Shown piece after piece: positions 8,384 through 11,571 of a DNA stretch of 11,571 nucleotides. Below the pieces are notes generated by a model. It had not been told where the DNA came from and ran no database searches. It saw nothing but the letters and a program-made list of their open reading frames with translations. The position numbers were made by a program, and so were the translations under genes. Numbering within the stretch: the stretch's first letter is position 1; every line of letters starts with the position of its first letter. The stretch comes from Chloroflexota bacterium (GTDB taxonomy: Bacteria > Chloroflexota > Limnocylindria > Limnocylindrales > CSP1-4). The DNA lies in NCBI GenBank assembly GCA_013695255.1, contig JACDAV010000053.1, forward strand, positions 1 to 11,571. Reading direction: 5' to 3'.

Positions 8384-8695
8384 ATGCCACGACGGAACGG
8401 CGTCGGGATCGCCCTTCTCGCCGACCCGACCCGGCGCCGGATCATGGCTCTCTGCGCGGAGGCGCCGCGGCGGCCGTCGTCCGTCGCGCGGGCGCTGAGC
8501 GTGAGCCGCTCGACCGCGACCCGCCAGCTTCGCCTCCTCGAGCAGGCAGGGCTTCTGACCCGCCGGCCATCGAACCTCGACGGCCGCGGCGTCGTCTATC
8601 TCATCGACCGCACGCGCGTGGGCGCGATCATGGCGTGGCTCGCTGGCACCCGGGTGAGCTGGGACGGCCGGGAGGGCGATCCGCCAGTGGTGTGA
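8384..8695 (+). CDS. ArsR-like winged-helix transcriptional regulator
   Basis: This 103-residue protein is the only supported plus-strand gene. LADPTRRRIMALCAEAP (12-28) is the typical ArsR-family first helix. A helix-turn-helix follows (about 31-52: SSVARALSVSRSTATRQLRLL), then EQAGLLTRR (53-61) and a beta-wing (about 62-74, GRGVVYLID). The family binds operator DNA as a dimer. The metal-sensing CxC motif of arsenic/cadmium sensors is absent and the only Cys is Cys24, so a metal role is unlikely; the ligand is unknown. Its place between the gamma-lyase and beta-synthase genes, with dyads just upstream, suggests it controls itself and possibly sulfur amino-acid genes (inference). The start is uncertain: the ATG at 8384 has no Shine-Dalgarno, and in-frame GTGs at 8375 and 8339 are possible. 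Confidence 0.8.
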   Translation: MPRRNGVGIALLADPTRRRIMALCAEAPRRPSSVARALSVSRSTATRQLRLLEQAGLLTRRPSNLDGRGVVYLIDRTRVGAIMAWLAGTRVSWDGREGDPPVV

Positions 8696-8714
8696 CCGGC
8701 GCCTCGCGCCCGGT
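8695..8714 (+). terminator. Hairpin immediately after the ArsR-like gene
   Basis: ACCGGCGC (8695-8702) pairs with GCGCCCGGT (8706-8714) around CTC with one bulge, beginning at the stop codon. GTGGTCGC follows rather than a T-run, so it is a weak terminator candidate or an mRNA-stabilising 3' hairpin. Confidence 0.3.
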
Positions 8715-8766
8715 GTGGTCGCGCGACGGTCACTCGGACCTTGCCGCCAGCGCGACCCCCGCGACG

Positions 8767-8820
8767 GAGACCATCAGCGGCGGGACCATCCGCGAGCGAG
8801 ACCATCCGCGAGATGGTTCG
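8767..8820. repeat. Three-copy 15-16 base tandem repeat ending in a dyad
   Basis: Units begin at 8767, 8782 and 8798 with the core G(A/G)GACCATC; the last two share GACCATCCGCGAG. The third copy's ACCATC (8801-8806) pairs with GATGGT (8812-8817) around CGCGA, and CGA (8797-8799) with TCG (8818-8820) after one bulged G. Confidence 0.55.
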
Positions 8821-8989
8821 AAGCAAACGCAACAAGCCGGGACGGGCTGGTGCGCGGCGCGCGCTCGGACCAACGGAAGCCGGGCGGCCGTCAGCGCGAA
8901 CGCATGCCGCCGAAGGCCAGGCGGACGGCGGCTGGCGACGGACCTGCGAACGGGCGGCGGCCCCGGGATGCCGAACACCACCTCAAGTA

Positions 8990-9007
8990 GTTGCGCTTGG
9001 GCGCAAC
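8990..9007. other. Perfect 7-bp hairpin
   Basis: GTTGCGC (8990-8996), loop TTGG, GCGCAAC (9001-9007). It has perfect arms but no T-run on either side, so it is not a typical terminator. It lies about 200 bases past the beta-synthase stop on the minus strand. Confidence 0.4.
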
Positions 9008-9020
9008 GACATGGAGGCAC

Positions 9021-9079
9021 GACGCTGGCGGACCTTGCGGCGCTGGCCCGACGCTGGCCCGACGCTGGCGGAGCTTGCG
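9021..9079. repeat. GACGCTGGC short tandem repeats
   Basis: Units of the form G(A/G)CGCTGGC start at 9021, 9039, 9050 and 9061; the last three have an exact 11-base period. The first and last extend to 19 bases matching at 18 (9021-9039 and 9061-9079). This looks like local slippage or duplication. Confidence 0.5.
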
Positions 9080-9210
9080 ACGCGCCCAGCTTCGCCCCGG
9101 CGGCGATCGTCGCGGCGCTGAGCACGCCTTCTGAGGACTTCATGCCGAACGGGAGCCGCAACGGCCTCGAGATTGCCCTCGACTCCGACCGGCCGGGTGG
9201 GTCCAGCGAC

Positions 9211-10629
9211 TCAGCCCCGCCCGTCGGGCAGGTGACTCAGGAACTCGAGCAGGTCCAGCTTCGTGATCACGCCCACGGGCCGATCGCCGCGGGTGGCGAC
9301 GAGCGCGTTGGCGTCCGCCGACAGCAGGCCGAACGCCTCGTCGAGGGACGACCGGTCGTCGACCAGGGGCAGCGGTCGGTCCATCACCTCGCCGATGGTC
9401 CGCTCCACCACCGACGGGTCCCGGAACGCCCGGTCGAGCAGGCCCTTCTCGGAGACGGAGCCGACGATCGATTCGAGCGCGGTGCCCTCGGCGTCCTGGC
9501 TGACCGGCATCTGGCTGATCCCGTACTCCTGGAGCAGTCCGATCGCCTCGCCGACGGACTGGGTCGTCCGGGCGACCACCAGGTCCGGCAGCTCGCCGTC
9601 GTGGTGCCGGTCGCGCAACAGCTCGACCACCCGGACGACGGACCCGGGCGTGTCCATCAGCCCGCTCTTGCGCATCCACTCGTCGTTGTAGAGCTTGGAG
9701 AGATAGTTCCGGCCGCCGTCCGGCAGGATGACCACCACGATGCCGTCCTTCGGACCCTCCGCGACGAGGTCGCGGACCACCTCGCGCGCGGCGACCATCG
9801 CGGTGCCGCACGACTCGCCGGCCAGGATCCCCTCCTCGCGCGTGATCCGGCGAGCCATCGCGAAGGCGTCCCGGTCGGAGACCCGGACCCAGCGGTCGAC
9901 GACGTCCGGGTCGTGCGTGCCGGGCAGGAAGTCCTCGCCGATCCCCTCCTGGAGATACGGCCGAATCTGGTCGCCGGACAGGATGCTGCCCTCGGGGTCC
10001 GCGCCGACCACGACGACGTCCGGGTTGCGCGCCTTGAGCAGGTGCGAGGCGCCACTGATCGTACCGCCGGTGCCGACGCTGGCCACGAGGTGCGTGATCC
10101 GGCCCTCGGTCTGTTCCCAGATCTCGGGGCCGGTCGTCTGCTCGTGGGCCGCCGGGTTCTCCATGTTCCAGTACTGGTCCGGTTTGAAGGCACCCGGGAT
10201 GTCGCGGGCCAGGCGGGCGGCCACGGAGTAATAGCTCTCGGGCGACTCCGGGCTCACGTTCGTCGGGCACAGGACGACCTCGGCGCCGTAGGCCCGCAGG
10301 AGCGCCTGCTTCTCCGCCGACTGCTTGTCGGCCATGACGAAGATGCACCGATAGCCCTTGAGCGCGGCCGCGATCGCGAGCCCGTGGCCAGTGTTGCCGG
10401 AGGTCGGCTCGATGATCGTGCCGCCGGGTTGGAGCTTCCCCTCGCGCTCCGCCGCCTCGATCATTGGCAGCCCGATCCGGTCCTTGACCGAGCCGCCCGG
10501 GTTGAGCATCTCCAGCTTGCCGAGCACGAGGGGCTGGTCCGCGAGCGGACCGAGATCCCGCACGACCCGCGTGATCCGGACGAGCGGCGTCCGCCCGACC
10601 AGGTCGAGGATCGTCTCGGCGTAGCGCAT
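9211..10629 (-). CDS. cbs: Cystathionine beta-synthase with C-terminal CBS-domain pair
   Basis: This 472-residue PLP enzyme joins homocysteine and serine to cystathionine, the first step of reverse transsulfuration. The fold-type II core (1-325) shows VGRTPLVR (11-18), the Schiff-base Lys49 in NPGGSVKDR, PTSGNTGHGLA (75-85; cofactor-binding Asn79), the phosphate loop GTGGT (186-190), GIGEDFLPG (229-237) and GESCGTA (271-277). A tandem CBS-domain pair follows at about 345-405 and 410-468, ending GVITKLDLLEFL; in some relatives it binds AdoMet or adenylates. No N-terminal heme region is present. With the gamma-lyase at 6951-8165 it would complete homocysteine-to-cysteine conversion. The ATG at 10629 has no Shine-Dalgarno, but a TATACT box lies 8 bases upstream, suggesting a leaderless mRNA. 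An O-acetylserine-using relative is an alternative, but the CBS pair argues against it. Confidence 0.94.
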   Translation of the reverse strand: MRYAETILDLVGRTPLVRITRVVRDLGPLADQPLVLGKLEMLNPGGSVKDRIGLPMIEAAEREGKLQPGGTIIEPTSGNTGHGLAIAAALKGYRCIFVMADKQSAEKQALLRAYGAEVVLCPTNVSPESPESYYSVAARLARDIPGAFKPDQYWNMENPAAHEQTTGPEIWEQTEGRITHLVASVGTGGTISGASHLLKARNPDVVVVGADPEGSILSGDQIRPYLQEGIGEDFLPGTHDPDVVDRWVRVSDRDAFAMARRITREEGILAGESCGTAMVAAREVVRDLVAEGPKDGIVVVILPDGGRNYLSKLYNDEWMRKSGLMDTPGSVVRVVELLRDRHHDGELPDLVVARTTQSVGEAIGLLQEYGISQMPVSQDAEGTALESIVGSVSEKGLLDRAFRDPSVVERTIGEVMDRPLPLVDDRSSLDEAFGLLSADANALVATRGDRPVGVITKLDLLEFLSHLPDGRG

Positions 10630-10637
10630 CGCGGGCG

Positions 10638-10643
10638 AGTATA
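10638..10643 (-). promoter_or_regulatory. Candidate -10 box for a leaderless cbs transcript
   Basis: The minus strand reads TATACT, then CGCCCGCG, then the cbs ATG. A start site 7-9 bases past a -10 box would fall at the A of the ATG. TATACT is one base from the TATAAT consensus and stands out in very GC-rich DNA. No ribosome site or clear -35 is present. It lies in the 46-base gap after the acyltransferase gene. Confidence 0.55.
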
Positions 10644-10675
10644 GGGCTGCGCGCGGACGGGCCGACGGCGCGGCC

Positions 10676-11563
10676 TCAGGTGCGATCGAGCGGGCCGCGG
10701 CCCAGAAGGAGCCAGGTCAGCCAGCCCGCGAGACGGCGTGGGTGCCGAGGCGGATCCAGCGTCGACGGGTGGAGCGACTCGACCGCTGGCCCAAGGCGCT
10801 CGGCGAGCGCATCGCTGACCCGGCGCGCGAGGGCGAGCTCCTCGCGGGAGCCCTCGGCCGGCAGGCGGCCGTCCCATCCCGGCTCCAGCAGCTCCCCGAC
10901 CGACGTCGCGGGCAGCACCCGCGAGGCCATCCGCTTGCCCAGGTAGAGCTGCTCCGTGCCGGCGATCGCCAGCGGCACGATCCGGGCGCCGGTCCGCACT
11001 GCGATCAGGGCCGCACCCGGCCGGAAGGGCCCGAGACGACCCGGCGGACCGCTGACGGTGCCCTCCGGCATCTGGACGAACACGCCGCCGCCCGCCAGCA
11101 CGGCGCGCGCCGAGCCGACGTGCTGTTCGACGCCCAGCCCGCCGCGCCAGACCGGCAGCAATCCGCCCAACCGCCGCGCGAGCCACTCGCGCCATGGGGA
11201 GGTGAACGTGGATGCGGCGCTGCCGAGGAACCAGGCCCGGGGCTCCGGCGGCAGCGGGTGCAGGACGACGAACGGGTCCATCCAGCCGCGGTGCGCGGCG
11301 GCCACGACGAGATAGCCGCCGTCCGGCAGGTGCTCCTGGCCGGAGGTGGCGACCCGGAACCGGAACACACCGAACAGGACGCTTCGAACGAGGAGCCGGA
11401 CCACCCGGTACAGCGGGGATGCCCGAGCCTCCGGCCGGCGGCCGGGCCAGGCGAGACCCTCGTCCGCCCGCCTGCGGCGATCGCGGAGCTGCTCGACCCC
11501 AACGCGGGGACGCGGCAGCCGGCGGGAGCCGGGCGTCCCGGCCGGTGGCTCCGGCTCGGGCAC
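10676..11563 (-). CDS. 1-acyl-sn-glycerol-3-phosphate acyltransferase-like (PlsC family)
   Basis: The protein has the four glycerolipid acyltransferase blocks. Block I is the catalytic HRGWMD (91-96, HX4D). Block II is LPVWRGG (136-142) with Arg140, block III is MPEGTVSGP (165-173; Glu167, Gly168), and block IV is IVPLAIAGTE (195-204). A hydrophobic stretch at about 54-68 precedes block I and would seat it on the inner membrane. The family adds an acyl chain from acyl-CoA or acyl-ACP to lysophosphatidate in phospholipid synthesis; a related lysophospholipid or lipid acceptor is possible. The GTG at 11563 gives 295 residues, but the frame is open to the window edge and the first 48 residues are Arg/Pro-rich and unlike the family. 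The true start may be later (near 11400) or outside the window. It lies 46 bases upstream of cbs on the same strand, though cbs seems to have its own promoter. Confidence 0.85.
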   Translation of the reverse strand: MPEPEPPAGTPGSRRLPRPRVGVEQLRDRRRRADEGLAWPGRRPEARASPLYRVVRLLVRSVLFGVFRFRVATSGQEHLPDGGYLVVAAAHRGWMDPFVVLHPLPPEPRAWFLGSAASTFTSPWREWLARRLGGLLPVWRGGLGVEQHVGSARAVLAGGGVFVQMPEGTVSGPPGRLGPFRPGAALIAVRTGARIVPLAIAGTEQLYLGKRMASRVLPATSVGELLEPGWDGRLPAEGSREELALARRVSDALAERLGPAVESLHPSTLDPPRHPRRLAGWLTWLLLGRGPLDRT

Positions 11564-11571
11564 CGCTGACC

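Larger units (their letters stand above)
8696..9210. other. 515-base gene-poor stretch with short repeats
   Basis: Between the convergent regulator and beta-synthase genes I find no recognisable protein on either strand. Open frames here are Arg/Pro/Ala-rich and lack ribosome sites. The stretch holds a 3-copy repeat (8767-8813), a dyad (8801-8817), a perfect hairpin (8990-9007) and GACGCTGGC repeats (9021-9079). It could be a long 3' region or a decayed gene. No tRNA, RNase P RNA or tmRNA signature is visible. Confidence 0.5.

Noticed and set aside
8767..8813. CRISPR array
   Set aside because: The units are 15-16 bases, contiguous and without spacers, and no cas gene is present.
8815..8824. 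GGTTCGAAGC resembling a tRNA T-loop
   Set aside because: The flanks do not pair as a T-stem, and there is no acceptor, D or anticodon arm.
8990..9007. Integron attC-like or Rho-independent terminator reading of the GTTGCGC/GCGCAAC hairpin
   Set aside because: GTTGCGC does not fit the GTTRRRY core, no second core pair is found, and no T-run follows either arm.
8812..9121. Plus-strand frame of about 100 residues in the gene-poor gap
   Set aside because: There is no ribosome site and the composition is Arg/Ala/Pro-rich and low-complexity. Part of it is simply the GACGCTGGC repeat translated.
8359..10644. Plus-strand 761-codon open frame across the cbs gene
   Set aside because: It mirrors the real cbs gene on the minus strand. 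Composition is Arg/Gly/Asp/Val-rich, there are no domain motifs, and such long antisense frames are expected at this GC content.

Overview
The window is a very GC-rich bacterial chromosome segment carrying ordinary core-metabolism genes. Nine protein genes are supported, two of them cut by (left) or possibly running past (right) the window edge. All but one lie on the minus strand. I see no rRNA, tRNA, insertion sequence, phage gene or CRISPR array. An ATP-type PEP carboxykinase, an LDH-like malate dehydrogenase and a CBS/CGL transsulfuration pair at this GC content suggest a high-GC Chloroflexota lineage or, less likely, an actinobacterium. This is inferred from gene types, not from a marker gene.

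Layout in transcription order (right to left on the minus strand): a PlsC-like acyltransferase (10676-11563, start uncertain); cystathionine beta-synthase (9211-10629); a 515-base gene-poor, repeat-bearing stretch (8696-9210); a plus-strand ArsR-like winged-helix regulator (8384-8695), divergent from a cystathionine gamma-lyase/synthase (6951-8165); pckA and mdh as a tight pair (5160-6752 and 4219-5145); a secreted subtilisin-like protease with a PA insert (1795-4080), ending in a clear intrinsic terminator; a divergent Lgt-family membrane protein (779-1687); and a partial CoA-acylating methylmalonate-semialdehyde dehydrogenase (1-659), preceded by a possible 22-residue leader peptide.

Functionally, CBS plus the gamma-lyase would make cysteine from homocysteine (reverse transsulfuration), with an unassigned regulator between them. 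PckA and Mdh link malate, oxaloacetate and PEP (gluconeogenesis/anaplerosis). MmsA would feed valine or inositol catabolism into propionyl-CoA or acetyl-CoA. The protease is probably a scavenging exoenzyme.

No new multi-gene system is evident. The points worth a second look are small: an Lgt homologue missing several residues needed in E. coli Lgt, a Shine-Dalgarno-led Arg-rich mini-ORF overlapping mmsA by ATGA, two genes that look leaderless (cbs and lgt), nested dyads before the regulator gene, and short repeats in the 8696-9210 gap.
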